DNA of 64,000 nucleotides from Thalassia testudinum. Its lineage: Eukaryota; Streptophyta; Magnoliopsida; Alismatales; Hydrocharitaceae. Numbering within the stretch: the stretch's first letter is position 1; every line of letters starts with the position of its first letter. Where the stretch lies: the NCBI GenBank assembly GCA_037157565.1, contig JAZHRO010000013.1, positions 73,525,501 through 73,589,500 on the forward strand, written 5' to 3'. Shown in pieces: positions 49,101 to 52,629 of the stretch. The notes under the pieces were generated by a model. That model made no database searches and was not told where the DNA came from. It saw nothing but the letters and a program-made list of their open reading frames with translations. Both the position numbers and the translations under genes were made by a program.

Positions 49101-51497
49101 AGGGTTGCATAGTACTGAGACAATGACTGTCCTTACTTCAACTACCAATCTCATGATGGATCTCAAACACCTTGTTGGAATTATTTTCGTGTAAGTATCA
49201 TGTAAAGAATCCCTCATCTCCTTGGTTGTCTTGTACTATATGATGCTATCTCTGATTTGAGGCACAACAGAATTCATGATCCATGCCCAAACCATGTTGT
49301 TATCTTTCTTCCATGTGGCATATTTCCTGGTCTTGGTTTGTGGCTTCGTCTCCATCAAGATATGTTCCTTATCATGTTCCTCAACTGTTATGAGAAACGT
49401 TTGAGACCATCTAGTGCAATTGGTTTCATCCCACTTCGCAATAGGAACAAAAAATGGATTTTTGCAGTTCCCTGCATCTGTAGCAGTATCTGATGCCACC
49501 TTTGGATTGCTAGATGATGTCATCGTGCCTGTAGGAGAGGGAAATTGCCACCAAACGTGATCTGGAAAACGACTTCAGATCTAAAACATAGAGATTAGGA
49601 AGAGAGTGACCTCTTGATCATGAAATCCAAGACCTTGAAGTCCTAGAAATCACCCAAAGAGTCATCGTAACCCCTTAGGATTAATAGAGATGCATGCTAG
49701 AGCATAGGGAAACCCCTAACAGTGTCCCTAAGGGTGTTGTGCCCTCCCCTTGCTGGCGTAAGGGGTCGTCCGACCACCTGTAGGCGATGGCTGCGATGGC
49801 GTTGTTGCCTCTGGGTGGTAGCCTGCTAAGGGTGGCGGCGCTACTGTTGCTCTCCTTTTCGACAACGGCGACAGCAAAAAGGTGTTGCCAGTGAGAGAGG
49901 AAAGGGAGAGAATGGTTAGGGTGGAGGGGTATGGAGGCCTTGTGTGGGTGGGATACCGAGGCGTTAATCCTCTGATACCAAGTTGGAAAAAATGAGAAAT
50001 CTTATTAAACCAAGAAACCCTACACATCTTTGTATACAGAAAGATGAAGGGACAATTGCAATACATGCCTAGGCAGAAATATAAAATGGCAAAAAAGATA
50101 CATAAGATCGAAGGGATATCTAAATCTAACTAACATACTAACAAACAATCAATAAAAGCAGCCACAAGAGCCTCGAGCCACATCTGGAGAAGAATATGAC
50201 CCAAGGAGTGAGGATTGACCAACGAGGATATCAGAAAACCCCTTAGAAGGCCACTAGAGATCCCATGAAGATGACAGAACCCCTAGCAACGGCAATAGGG
50301 AGGACCGACATAACAACAACGACACAAGAGCATGCTACAATGGTTACTGCAGCACCGATGTACCCCCCACAACAGCGTTGATGGCCCTACGGCAATGTTA
50401 GGGCCCACTGCAAGGGTGGCAATAGCGTGGAGAGGGTTGCAACAATGATGCTAAGGCCTACGATGGTGGAGGGAGAACCACAAGGGACCCTGCGACGGCA
50501 TTAAGGCTTGCTATAAGGCCTACAATAGCACAAGGAGAGTTGCAAGGGGGCCCTATGACAACGCTAGAGCTCGCTACGGGGCTTGCAATGAGGGTAAGGG
50601 AGGGGTGACAGTTCGGTGAGGGTGAGGGGGTGGCAGCAACAGTGAGAGAGAGAGATTTCCTCCTCTCGGGTTTTTTTTCTTTGGTGGAGGATACCCAAGC
50701 GTGAAGGGTTTAGGACCTACCCCATTTCGATACCATGTCAAGAGAGGAGAATGAAGCATCTTATTGAGAAAAGAATCCTAAGCCTCTTTATATAGAGAGG
50801 CTTCAAGAGAATTACTTAAGTGGCCCTCAAAAAATTAAAAAACATATATAACAAAATATCCCCTCACATAAGTAACTCCAACACATGTAATGGCCCCTTA
50901 GTTCATCGTGTAAATTGTTTTGTTTAGGTTTTCCTTGTGTTAACCAGCATTAACCCTAAGAAAGGCATCTAGGAATCGAGACTAAATGCGTTCATTCTGA
51001 TGGCATCCTGAGACATCCAAGCCACGGTGAACTGCAAAACCAATATAATGTTACCGTGAAGTAGCTCATTTTCAAGCCAATGTATTCAAACATGCAAAAG
51101 TTCATGATCTTAAGACTTTGTACATTGGTGTATTCGTAAATGGGAATGTGGCATGGAATGAATAACCCGTGAGTAATGCAATAGATTATAGGCCTGTATC
51201 TGTCTCAAAGCACACAGAATAACTACGAATCTACAATATAGAACAATCAAAAACAACCTCTTATGATAACACTGCTTGTAGAAACAGAATAACCAATCAT
51301 CCCACAAGAAGTTATAACGCACACCTTTTGTAGCACTCAGCAAAACAATAAAGTGATCAGTTAAAGAGAAACTACTTAAATGGGAAACAAATCAATTGGC
51401 AAACCTCAAAAACTGGACCAGCTGTGGAGCTACAGTCAACAAATATAGCTACTTTTCCTTTATTTGGTTGAGATTGGCTTGGTCGTCCAAGTTCAGC
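965..51497 (-). CDS. RRP42: RRP42-like exosome subunit gene, internal part (four exons, giant introns)
   Basis: The gene runs right to left. The spliced order is 51405-51497, 43673-43736, 24342-24466, 965-1108, giving 426 nt or 142 codons with consistent phases (0/0, 0/1, 1/0, 0/0). The product resembles the RNase PH-fold subunit RRP42 (EXOSC7 in animals) of the nuclear and cytoplasmic RNA exosome, a ring protein that helps thread RNA for 3'-5' decay. Recognised stretches include [45 protein letters not shown] and VPVIITLTK. Every exon has AG/GT borders and no stop. The first exons (N-terminus) and the last (after ITLTK) are not in the window. The family call rests on remembered motifs, not a search, but four collinear exons make it strong. 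Confidence 0.88.
1218..1357 (-). repeat. 3' LTR of copia A
   Basis: This LTR is preceded on the minus strand by the purine tract CTTGAAGGAGAA. It begins TGTTGCATTAC and pairs with the 5' LTR at 6121-6260. Substitutions are scattered, indicating an old insertion. Confidence 0.86.
1365..4600 (-). pseudogene. pol (PR-IN-RT-RNaseH) of copia A, broken
   Basis: The order on the minus strand is as follows. Protease has an IDSGAS motif near 4575. Integrase has [10 protein letters not shown] near 4110 and the [10 protein letters not shown] block near 3740. Reverse transcriptase has [16 protein letters not shown] near 2770 and an active-site YMDD at 2313-2324, followed closely by stops. RNase H ends [10 protein letters not shown] at 1365. 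Many stops and frameshifts make it non-functional. Confidence 0.85.
4690..5554 (-). pseudogene. gag of copia A, broken
   Basis: Gag forms the retrotransposon particle. The start at 5554 (MSEQPGES) leads into [27 protein letters not shown] and [15 protein letters not shown], the copia Gag N-terminal region. A nucleocapsid knuckle at 4777-4818 reads [14 protein letters not shown], where the zinc-binding His is Tyr. Frameshifts and stops break the frame near 5300 and 4950. Confidence 0.82.
5560..6108 (-). other. Untranslated leader of copia A
   Basis: The segment between primer site and gag is GC-rich at its promoter-proximal end (5880-6108). Similar GC-rich leaders occur in B, C, H, J, O, P and U. 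No conserved protein is encoded. Confidence 0.6.
6109..6120 (-). other. Primer binding site of copia A
   Basis: The minus strand reads TGGTATCAGAGC, the complement of the 3' end of plant initiator tRNA-Met, immediately after the 5' LTR. Confidence 0.9.
6121..6260 (-). repeat. 5' LTR of copia A
   Basis: The minus-strand sequence begins TGTTGCGTTATG and ends CTTCAACT directly before the primer site. It carries a TATA-like CTCTATATAAAGAGG in its centre. It pairs with 1218-1357. Confidence 0.88.
6266..7287. other. Intronic DNA, nothing recognised
   Basis: No exon, LTR pair or transposon protein was recognised here. The stretch ends at a G homopolymer. Confidence 0.35.
7288..7310 (+). repeat. 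Poly-G run (23 G)
   Basis: The written sequence holds 23 consecutive G. Its length is likely to be unreliable in assemblies. Confidence 0.8.
7320..7980 (+). pseudogene. LINE ORF1 / DUF4283-CCHC-like relic
   Basis: The plus strand encodes two adjacent zinc knuckles, [10 protein letters not shown] then, after a frameshift, [14 protein letters not shown] (CX2CX4HX4C). Further on is a segment containing [20 protein letters not shown]. Paired knuckles followed by a GVPL-type segment are typical of plant non-LTR ORF1 / DUF4283 proteins. At least two frameshifts break it, and no RT portion adjoins it. Confidence 0.6.
8072..8141 (+). repeat. Tandem duplication, 35 bp x 2
   Basis: The units 8072-8106 and 8107-8141 (beginning CAACCACTGATTCC and CAACCACTAATTCC) are adjacent and differ at about two positions. 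Confidence 0.85.
8142..9386. other. Intronic DNA, nothing recognised
   Basis: An open frame at 8979-9419 (+) of 146 codons has no recognised motif or splice context. I see no repeat ends. Confidence 0.3.
9387..9525 (+). repeat. Tandem duplication, about 70 bp x 2
   Basis: The units 9387-9458 and 9459-9525 both begin GACTTGGTATCAA and end GTAGAATTTTCT. They differ by a short indel and a few substitutions. Confidence 0.85.
9957..10171 (-). repeat. 3' LTR (partial) of copia relic L
   Basis: A purine tract AAGAGGAAG on the minus strand (10172-10181) precedes TGTTGATATGTTAG at 10171. This is the expected 3' LTR start after the RNase H end. The far end is uncertain and no partner LTR was found. 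Confidence 0.45.
10190..10314 (-). pseudogene. RNase H C-terminus of copia relic L
   Basis: The minus strand reads [14 protein letters not shown] then FQAK, matching the V.S.DQ.AD..TK.L end of copia RNase H. It is continuous with 13914-14085 once the M insertion and one CTTTTGTG copy are removed. Confidence 0.6.
11546..11800 (-). repeat. 3' LTR of K
   Basis: This 255-bp partner LTR is preceded on the minus strand by CTTGAGGGGGAG. Its first base pair block reads TATTGAGAG, against TGTTGAGAG in the 5' LTR. Confidence 0.92.
11801..12300 (-). other. Internal non-coding part of K
   Basis: This stretch repeats short modules such as AAATCTCCCTCT and GAGATCTCGAAA several times. No protein is recognised. 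A pyrimidine-rich tract follows at 12300-12500. Confidence 0.5.
12300..12500 (+). repeat. Pyrimidine-rich low-complexity tract in K
   Basis: The plus strand is nearly all T and C with long T runs. The minus strand would read as Lys/Glu-rich peptide, a composition artefact. Confidence 0.7.
12823..13184 (+). pseudogene. Captured receptor-like kinase fragment (CrRLK1L-like)
   Basis: The plus strand, antisense to K, encodes kinase subdomains VIb to IX in order. These are [18 protein letters not shown], then [17 protein letters not shown] (catalytic HRDVK degraded to HCDGK), VSDFSLSKT (DFG changed to DFS), [19 protein letters not shown], and after a frameshift [15 protein letters not shown] conserved Trp codon is TAG near 12838. 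The set is typical of plant FERONIA/THESEUS-type (CrRLK1L) kinases. Third positions are strongly C/G, unlike the flanking transposon. It cannot be an active kinase. It is a transduced gene piece, without visible introns. Confidence 0.85.
13202..13277 (+). pseudogene. Captured ribosomal protein L8 (uL2) fragment
   Basis: In one plus frame the sequence reads [14 protein letters not shown] (13232-13273), the highly conserved uL2/L8 segment that precedes EHH.GD in eukaryotes. The similarity stops on both sides. The match is only about 15 residues but very specific. It starts 20 bp after the kinase fragment, so two unrelated host genes are joined inside one element. Confidence 0.6.
13492..13503 (-). 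other. Primer binding site of K
   Basis: The minus strand reads TGGTATCAGAGC, an exact initiator tRNA-Met site abutting the 5' LTR. Confidence 0.9.
13504..13761 (-). repeat. 5' LTR of K
   Basis: This 258-bp LTR begins TGTTGAGAGAATTG on the minus strand and ends TTCAACT against the primer site. It is highly similar to 11546-11800. Confidence 0.92.
13914..14420 (-). pseudogene. RT tail and RNase H of copia relic L
   Basis: The minus strand encodes decayed copia RNase H: a GSMESK.RAM block, [13 protein letters not shown] and [14 protein letters not shown]. These correspond to ARSS.E.EYRAM, PMEMHCDNQAA and HERTKH.EVDCH. It is separated from 10190-10314 by element M. Confidence 0.62.
14515..14690. 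repeat. Hairpin-forming MITE-like sequence W
   Basis: CTATTTACTTGGAATAGGTG at 14515 is inversely repeated around 14638-14657 and again near 14668-14690. An inner pair GGTTAACACCACC / GGTGGTGTTAACC adds a second stem. No clear target duplication was fixed, so the superfamily is open (Tourist/PIF-like is a guess). Confidence 0.5.
14697..14810 (-). pseudogene. Second copy of copia RT/RNase H junction fragment
   Basis: The minus strand reads [12 protein letters not shown] and [11 protein letters not shown], matching the copia VSQFM..P..HW.AA.RILRYLKG segment. A similar segment occurs at 14290-14400 (MGKIGK...AMIILG). This is therefore a duplicated or second relic. Confidence 0.45.
14811..16391. 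other. Intronic DNA, nothing recognised
   Basis: This long AT-rich stretch has no exon motif, LTR pair or transposon protein that I can support. Confidence 0.35.
16397..16585 (+). repeat. 5' LTR of G
   Basis: This LTR begins TGTAGTATTATAG and ends TTCTTCAACA. It contains ACTCTATATATAAGAG as a TATA-like site. It matches 23723-23913 best in its 3' half. Confidence 0.82.
17319..18095 (+). pseudogene. gag of G, broken
   Basis: An ATG at 17319 (MADVYDYDF) opens a decayed Gag. The readable segments are [29 protein letters not shown] and, after several stops, a nucleocapsid knuckle [11 protein letters not shown]...CWKKFGKP near 18019-18080. The Gag type differs from that of A, B, C and U (which have LDETNY.RWSQTFL). 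Leader 16598-17318 precedes it. Confidence 0.7.
18350..18570 (+). repeat. Tandem array in G, about 40-bp unit, five copies
   Basis: Units contain TACT.CT.GCTTGGGATCATCTCC variants. Clear copies begin near 18355, 18419, 18461, 18501 and 18537, and the central pair is spaced by exactly 40 bp. The array sits just inside the 3' end of G. One related unit (GCTTGGGATCGACTCC) occurs in D near 38400. Confidence 0.75.
18613..18750 (-). repeat. 3' LTR of H
   Basis: This 138-bp LTR begins TGTTGAGTTATATG on the minus strand after the purine tract CTTGAGGGGGAG, and ends CCTAACA. Confidence 0.9.
18851..21990 (-). pseudogene. pol of H, broken
   Basis: Protease shows [12 protein letters not shown] near 21890. 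The pre-integrase/integrase part includes [14 protein letters not shown] (about 21430) and the [14 protein letters not shown] block near 20990. Reverse transcriptase spans 19445-20230 with [21 protein letters not shown] [20 protein letters not shown] and YVDD near 19685. RNase H (18851-19509) has [28 protein letters not shown] and [11 protein letters not shown]. Frame breaks separate the blocks. Confidence 0.85.
22000..22915 (-). pseudogene. gag of H, broken
   Basis: Gag begins near 22910 (an early TAG follows MGD). It continues with [59 protein letters not shown] and AYRRLSKL-like [10 protein letters not shown] text. The nucleocapsid knuckle near 22110-22160 reads [14 protein letters not shown], with the second Cys replaced by Tyr. 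Stops are scattered through the frame. Confidence 0.8.
23060..23546 (-). other. Leader of H with GC-rich tandem repeats
   Basis: Three related units begin at 23109, 23161 and 23213, giving a period of 52 bp. Each contains TGAGGCGACGG-like and GATTGCCGG-like modules. The segment lies between primer site and gag and encodes nothing recognised. Confidence 0.65.
23559..23698 (-). repeat. 5' LTR of H
   Basis: This 140-bp LTR has a central CTCTATATAAAGAGG TATA-like site and ends CTGACA before the primer site. Confidence 0.9.
23723..23913 (+). repeat. 3' LTR of G
   Basis: This LTR begins TGTAGCAAGTTAGG and ends TTTTCACCAACA. It shares AAATTTATATTTC.AGTTGA and the following block with the 5' LTR. 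Confidence 0.8.
23919..24341. other. Intronic DNA, nothing recognised
   Basis: This AT-rich intron sequence lies immediately downstream (on the minus strand) of the RRP42-like exon 24342-24466. Confidence 0.4.
24342..24466 (-). CDS. RRP42: RRP42-like exon ([21 protein letters not shown])
   Basis: This 125-nt exon contributes 2 nt that complete a glycine codon, then 41 codons from PGIDLTSL to LGVAIK. The acceptor is GTTCAG before GACCTGG, and the donor is ATCAAG before GTGATT. The block [16 protein letters not shown] is highly characteristic of RRP42. The junction with the previous exon reads LGG-PGID, a few residues shorter than I remember for plant homologues. A nearby alternative acceptor or a small real deletion is possible. 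Confidence 0.88.
24467..25267. other. Intronic DNA, nothing recognised
   Basis: It holds a short CT dinucleotide run near 24780-24793. No transposon protein or exon is recognised. Confidence 0.35.
25268..26550 (-). mobile_element. LINE R, 5'-truncated 3' end of ORF2
   Basis: On the minus strand, 26550 to 26300 gives the post-RT region ([24 protein letters not shown], then [20 protein letters not shown]). 26123-25800 gives [16 protein letters not shown] and [16 protein letters not shown]. 25794-25510 gives the RVT zinc-finger region [16 protein letters not shown]...[19 protein letters not shown] 3' UTR ending near AAATAAAGTCTTGGGGGG closes it. Frame breaks occur between the blocks. No target duplication was established. 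Confidence 0.78.
26551..27235. other. Intronic DNA, nothing recognised
   Basis: No family-specific motif was seen between LINE R and element D. Confidence 0.35.
27241..27294 (+). repeat. 5' LTR of D, first part
   Basis: The first 54 bp of the LTR end in ATCTC (27290-27294), the left copy of the duplication made by B. The LTR resumes at 37487. Confidence 0.87.
27295..27441 (-). repeat. 3' LTR of B
   Basis: This 147-bp partner begins TGTTAGCAAATGTG after the purine tract CTTGAGTGGGAG. Confidence 0.92.
27449..29461 (-). pseudogene. Reverse transcriptase and RNase H of B
   Basis: RT is decayed at 28901-29179 ([21 protein letters not shown]). It reads well at 28217-28417 with [15 protein letters not shown] (active-site YVDD kept). 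RNase H occupies a 252-codon open stretch at 27449-28207, with [49 protein letters not shown] and a C-terminal [11 protein letters not shown]. Confidence 0.86.
29462..29774 (-). pseudogene. Integrase C-terminal part of B
   Basis: Beyond C the frame resumes [20 protein letters not shown], then [27 protein letters not shown] and [13 protein letters not shown]. Joined to 34790-35523, it completes [11 protein letters not shown], proving the insertion point. Confidence 0.85.
29775..29894 (-). repeat. 3' LTR of C
   Basis: This 120-bp partner begins TGTTGTGGTATTTC after the purine tract. Confidence 0.92.
29902..31450 (-). pseudogene. Reverse transcriptase and RNase H of C
   Basis: RT starts [19 protein letters not shown] and [16 protein letters not shown] (31094-31444). 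It then has [16 protein letters not shown] and [15 protein letters not shown], with YVDD intact (30781-31011). RNase H at 29902-30654 carries [40 protein letters not shown] and [15 protein letters not shown], and ends [10 protein letters not shown]. Breaks occur at about 31094, 30700 and 30400. Confidence 0.87.
31860..33185 (-). pseudogene. Protease and integrase of C
   Basis: Protease keeps a perfect [14 protein letters not shown] (catalytic Asp at 33057-33059). Integrase shows [73 protein letters not shown] and [12 protein letters not shown]. Frameshifts near 32800 and 32340 and several stops break it. Confidence 0.85.
33176..34023 (-). pseudogene. gag of C
   Basis: The likely start at 34023 ([12 protein letters not shown]) precedes [35 protein letters not shown] and [16 protein letters not shown], readable to 33628. 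After frame breaks comes [11 protein letters not shown]. An intact knuckle [14 protein letters not shown] lies at 33245-33286, with [12 protein letters not shown] after it. Confidence 0.85.
34024..34652 (-). other. Leader of C
   Basis: This GC-rich untranslated segment gives long open frames on both strands (for example 34227-34565 plus). These have arginine-rich, biased composition and no recognised domain, so they are not called genes. Confidence 0.6.
34665..34784 (-). repeat. 5' LTR of C
   Basis: This LTR is only 120 bp long and begins TGTTATGGTATTTG. It contains no strong TATATA block, unlike its relatives. Confidence 0.92.
34790..35700 (-). pseudogene. Protease and integrase N-terminal half of B
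   Basis: Protease has [18 protein letters not shown] (35447-35683), where the usual DSGAS is DSSAF. The following open stretch gives [23 protein letters not shown] and [16 protein letters not shown] (the HHCC zinc region). It then gives [11 protein letters not shown], the FRSDNALEF block and [10 protein letters not shown], where C interrupts the codon series at the GTTTC duplication. Confidence 0.85.
35870..36691 (-). pseudogene. gag of B
   Basis: An ATG at 36691 opens 131 uninterrupted codons ([46 protein letters not shown]). After a short break the frame continues ([31 protein letters not shown]). It ends with an intact CX2CX4HX4C knuckle [14 protein letters not shown] near 35883-35924. 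This is among the best preserved Gag regions in the window, with one or two breaks around 36253-36296. Confidence 0.85.
36692..37320 (-). other. Leader of B
   Basis: This GC-rich untranslated region lies between primer site and gag. It is rich in GCCGCC/CACCGT-type triplets. No protein is recognised on either strand. Confidence 0.6.
37333..37481 (-). repeat. 5' LTR of B
   Basis: This 149-bp LTR begins TGTTAGCATATGTGG and ends CATCCAATT before the primer site. Confidence 0.92.
37487..37666 (+). repeat. 5' LTR of D, second part
   Basis: This continuation after B contains CCCTCTCTATAAAAAGGGACC (TATA-like) and ends TCTCCACA. A degenerate primer site TCGTATTAGAG follows. Confidence 0.85.
37667..38549 (+). 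other. Interior of D, non-coding
   Basis: It keeps a start similar to G (GACTTCTAAGGCTAAGATCTC against GACTTCTGAGGCCAAGATCT) and a tail module AATGACTGGTGGGGA shared with G. This is consistent with an internal deletion of gag-pol. Stops fill every frame. Confidence 0.6.
38550..38754 (+). repeat. 3' LTR of D, first part
   Basis: This LTR begins TGTTTAAGAGAAAATT and aligns with the reconstituted 5' LTR. It is cut at CATAAT by element E and resumes at 41588-41617. Confidence 0.86.
38762..38920 (-). repeat. 3' LTR of F
   Basis: This partner of 39523-39680 follows the purine tract on the minus strand. Confidence 0.86.
39523..39680 (-). repeat. 5' LTR of F
   Basis: This LTR begins TGTTAGGAAATAAATTAATT, has CTCTTTATATAAAGAGGGC centrally, and ends AATTCTCTACA. 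Confidence 0.86.
39686..39851 (+). repeat. 5' LTR of E (main part)
   Basis: The first seven bases (TGTTAGG) lie at 38755-38761 before F. The rest runs to AAATCCCCACA at 39851. It contains CTCTCTCTATAAAAGAGGGC, a TATA-like site shared in style with D. Confidence 0.83.
39864..41437 (+). other. Interior of E, non-coding
   Basis: No Gag or Pol motif is present in any frame. It contains the small repeat V (40548-40792) and ends in the purine-bearing CTTGCGGAG before the 3' LTR. Confidence 0.6.
40548..40792. mobile_element. MITE-like DNA element V, inside E
   Basis: A 10-bp direct repeat CTTTAGATCA flanks it (40538-40547, 40793-40802). The ends share GTTT.AAATG.CG in inverse orientation. The interior repeats TCGGCATG palindromes. 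At 245 bp it has no coding capacity. The duplication length could be 8 to 10 bp, so hAT- or Mutator-like origin is undecided. Confidence 0.6.
41438..41582 (+). repeat. Fold-back 3' LTR of E
   Basis: A forward 54-bp unit (41438-41491, the LTR start) is followed by one base and then its inverse cut to 36 bp (41493-41528). A full 54-bp inverse follows (41529-41582). The centre forms a nearly perfect hairpin of 36-bp arms around a single C. The terminal bases are therefore the inverse of the element's own left end. Confidence 0.9.
41588..41617 (+). repeat. 3' LTR of D, last part
   Basis: AAACGTTCTCTAG...TCTCCATA aligns with the 3' end of the D 5' LTR. It follows the right ATAAT duplication of E (41583-41587). 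Confidence 0.82.
41750..42600 (+). pseudogene. Copia relic T (RT and RNase H end)
   Basis: Plus-strand remnants in order are [13 protein letters not shown] near 41890 ([14 protein letters not shown] in relatives) and [14 protein letters not shown] (RT active-site block) near 42215. [19 protein letters not shown] [15 protein letters not shown] follows, then [16 protein letters not shown]-terminal SLIDIYAPD lies near 42565. The (AC) microsatellite at 41825-41850 lies within the RT part. No LTRs were recognised. Confidence 0.7.
41825..41850 (+). repeat. (AC)13 microsatellite
   Basis: This is an uninterrupted AC dinucleotide run inside the copia relic T. Confidence 0.95.
42611..43672. other. Intronic DNA, nothing recognised
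   Basis: AT-rich sequence with several A and T runs leads up to the RRP42-like exon at 43673. Confidence 0.35.
43673..43736 (-). CDS. RRP42: RRP42-like exon ([17 protein letters not shown])
   Basis: This 64-nt exon follows the acceptor TTTTGTTAG and ends GGTG before GTAATC. It starts in phase 0 and ends after the first base of a codon. It encodes [21 protein letters not shown], the helix that follows the first beta-sheet in RRP42. The split glycine codon is completed by the first two bases of the 24342-24466 exon. Confidence 0.85.
43971..44330 (+). pseudogene. LINE ORF1 / double zinc-knuckle relic
   Basis: The plus strand encodes [11 protein letters not shown], a stop, then two complete CX2CX4HX4C knuckles [14 protein letters not shown] and [14 protein letters not shown]. 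This arrangement is that of plant LINE ORF1 / DUF4283-type proteins, like the relic at 7320-7980. Only this short piece remains, ended by copia N. Confidence 0.7.
45039..45860 (+). pseudogene. gag of N, broken
   Basis: The start [12 protein letters not shown] at 45039 is followed, after a frameshift, by [53 protein letters not shown] and [14 protein letters not shown] come next. The knuckle near 45785-45835 reads [15 protein letters not shown]. At least six stops interrupt it. Confidence 0.8.
46040..48330 (+). pseudogene. PR, IN and partial RT of N
   Basis: Protease reads [14 protein letters not shown] (Gly of DSG lost) near 46062. Integrase shows [20 protein letters not shown] (46876-46940), TCYLINRM and a decayed FECVAF block. 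RT begins VVGCRW-like [15 protein letters not shown] (47908) and reaches [15 protein letters not shown] and [11 protein letters not shown] near 48330. The YVDD region and RNase H are missing. Confidence 0.8.
47436..47453 (+). repeat. Poly-C run (18 C)
   Basis: This homopolymer lies within the integrase/RT spacer of N. Confidence 0.85.
48340..49523 (-). pseudogene. gag and protease start of O
   Basis: Gag starts at 49523 ([18 protein letters not shown]) with [56 protein letters not shown] and [14 protein letters not shown]. The knuckle is degenerate ([15 protein letters not shown]). Protease has [16 protein letters not shown] near 48510 and ends in [10 protein letters not shown] at the junction. 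The Gag is closest to that of C. Confidence 0.78.
49981..50143 (-). repeat. 5' LTR of O
   Basis: The inner edge is fixed by the primer site. The outer edge (TGTTAGTATGTTAG) could lie a few bases either way because CTAACA-like ends repeat. Confidence 0.65.
50144..50883 (-). mobile_element. Copia P, 5' LTR and leader only
   Basis: The LTR 50736-50883 begins TGTTGGAGTTACTTATG, carries CTCTATATAAAGAGG and ends CTTGACA. A primer site TGGTATCGAAAT follows (50724-50735). The leader (50144-50723) is GC-rich with repeated GCAACG/GCTAAGG-type modules. The rest is replaced by O. Confidence 0.72.
50884..51404. other. Intronic DNA, nothing recognised
   Basis: This intron sequence lies immediately downstream of RRP42-like exon 51405-51497. 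No transposon motif is seen. Confidence 0.4.
51405..51497 (-). CDS. RRP42: RRP42-like exon, most upstream in window
   Basis: This 93-nt exon encodes 31 residues beginning [19 protein letters not shown] and ending GPVFE. The acceptor reads CCTGCAG before GCTGAA, and the donor reads GAG then GTTTGCC. It is phase 0 at both ends. The AELGRP...KGKV.IFVDC pattern is the early RNase PH-fold segment of RRP42. The preceding exon is not seen up to 64000, so that intron is at least 12.5 kb. Confidence 0.87.
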
Positions 51498-51765
51498 CTG
51501 CAGGATACAAGATGATAGAAACCTAATATCTAAAAAAGTACTCAATGCATGAAAGATGATATAAACAATTTCATGTTCACATTCAATTATTTAGGGAGGC
51601 TTGATTTTCTCAAACTAGAATGCCATCAAGTTCGAAGGTTCATCAATATGAAACATATAGATCTTTATTAATTAATCATTTTTCATCATGGAATCACGAA
51701 CTATAGTTTTTTCTTTCTTTTTCAGAAGAGTAAACAAGTTGTTACCCCAAATAAAATCACCAAGA

Positions 51766-52375
51766 TTTTTTTTTTTTTGAAGGGGGAGGATGACTACTGG
51801 AGATTGGTAAACATCCGCTCTATTCCTTCAATCAAAAAACATAGTGCACTACAAGTGTTGGGTCTGCCCTAGAATCGTTGCAAAGAGAGTTCCAAAATTT
51901 GCCCAAGTTGCAATCAAACAACTTGGGAATGCCCAACCTCCAAAAAAGGTCCTTCACAAAATCAAATTGTGCAAAGAGATGTTCAGCATCTTCATCCACC
52001 ACCTCACAAAGAGAATACATGGAGTCTACGTATGGTAACATCTTCATCCATCACCTCAAATTGTGCAAAGATGTTCACATACTTTAGTCACCACCCAGTG
52101 CACCCACCCTCTTCTAAGAAGCCATAAGAAAATTTTAACATTAAAGAGAATTTTCATCCTCCATACAAGAGTGCAGTCCAGACCCAAATAAACATCACCT
52201 CCATCAAGCATGCCCCTTAAACTTGAATGCCTTTTCGATAGAAAAGTTTCCATGCGCCCAAACAAAGGAATCAAATCTCCCTTCTAATGGCGAAAGCCCT
52301 TAATGGAAGTCAGTAGCTCCTGCAAATCAGTGAATCTCACCTTGACAAGGGACCCACCAAAGTAAGGCATCCAAG
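51766..52375 (-). mobile_element. LINE Q, 5'-truncated
   Basis: On the minus strand RILFNVKIFLWLLRRGWVHW-type text (near 52150) is followed by the zinc-finger tail SLCEVVDEDAEHLFAQFDFV. FWRLGIPKLF and a 3' end with a T13 run (51766-51778, the poly-A tail) complete it. ACCAAGA at 51759-51765 and 52376-52382 may be a short target duplication. It is broken by frame changes. Confidence 0.68.
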
Positions 52376-52460
52376 ACCAAGAATTTTATTTTTATGAGAA
52401 CATCACGTGCACCTAGAGTTTGTAAGGAAGATGAGGATGACTATGCAATGGATAGATACA

Positions 52461-52621
52461 AGTTAGAATAAATGAATCAGGTTGTTTATTCCATAACCTT
52501 ACCTCTTTATATATAGAGGTGGGACAATTACATAGGTACTCTTCAAGGAAAATGAAAATAATAATACAACTACGAAAATAATAAAATAACAATAGATCAT
52601 AGGGGCTAACACTCCTCAACC
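52461..52621 (-). repeat. 3' LTR of J
   Basis: This 161-bp partner begins TGTTAGCCCCTATGATC and contains CCTCTATATATAAAGAGG. Confidence 0.86.
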
Positions 52622-52629
52622 TGGTGTAT

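Larger units (their letters stand above)
48336..50143 (-). mobile_element. Copia O, 5' part only
   Basis: The minus strand has an LTR (49981 to about 50143), a primer site TGGTATCAGAGG (49969-49980), a leader, gag and the protease start. It is cut near 48335 against copia N. IN, RT, RNase H and 3' LTR are absent. It appears to have inserted in the leader of P. Confidence 0.75.

Noticed and set aside
51759..52382. Firm 7-bp target duplication for LINE Q (ACCAAGA)
   Set aside because: It is too short and AT/CA-rich to exclude chance, so it is only mentioned as possible.
52500..52520. TATATATAG-rich motifs as host gene promoters
   Set aside because: Each occurrence lies inside an LTR of a decayed copia element. 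No host transcription unit starts there.
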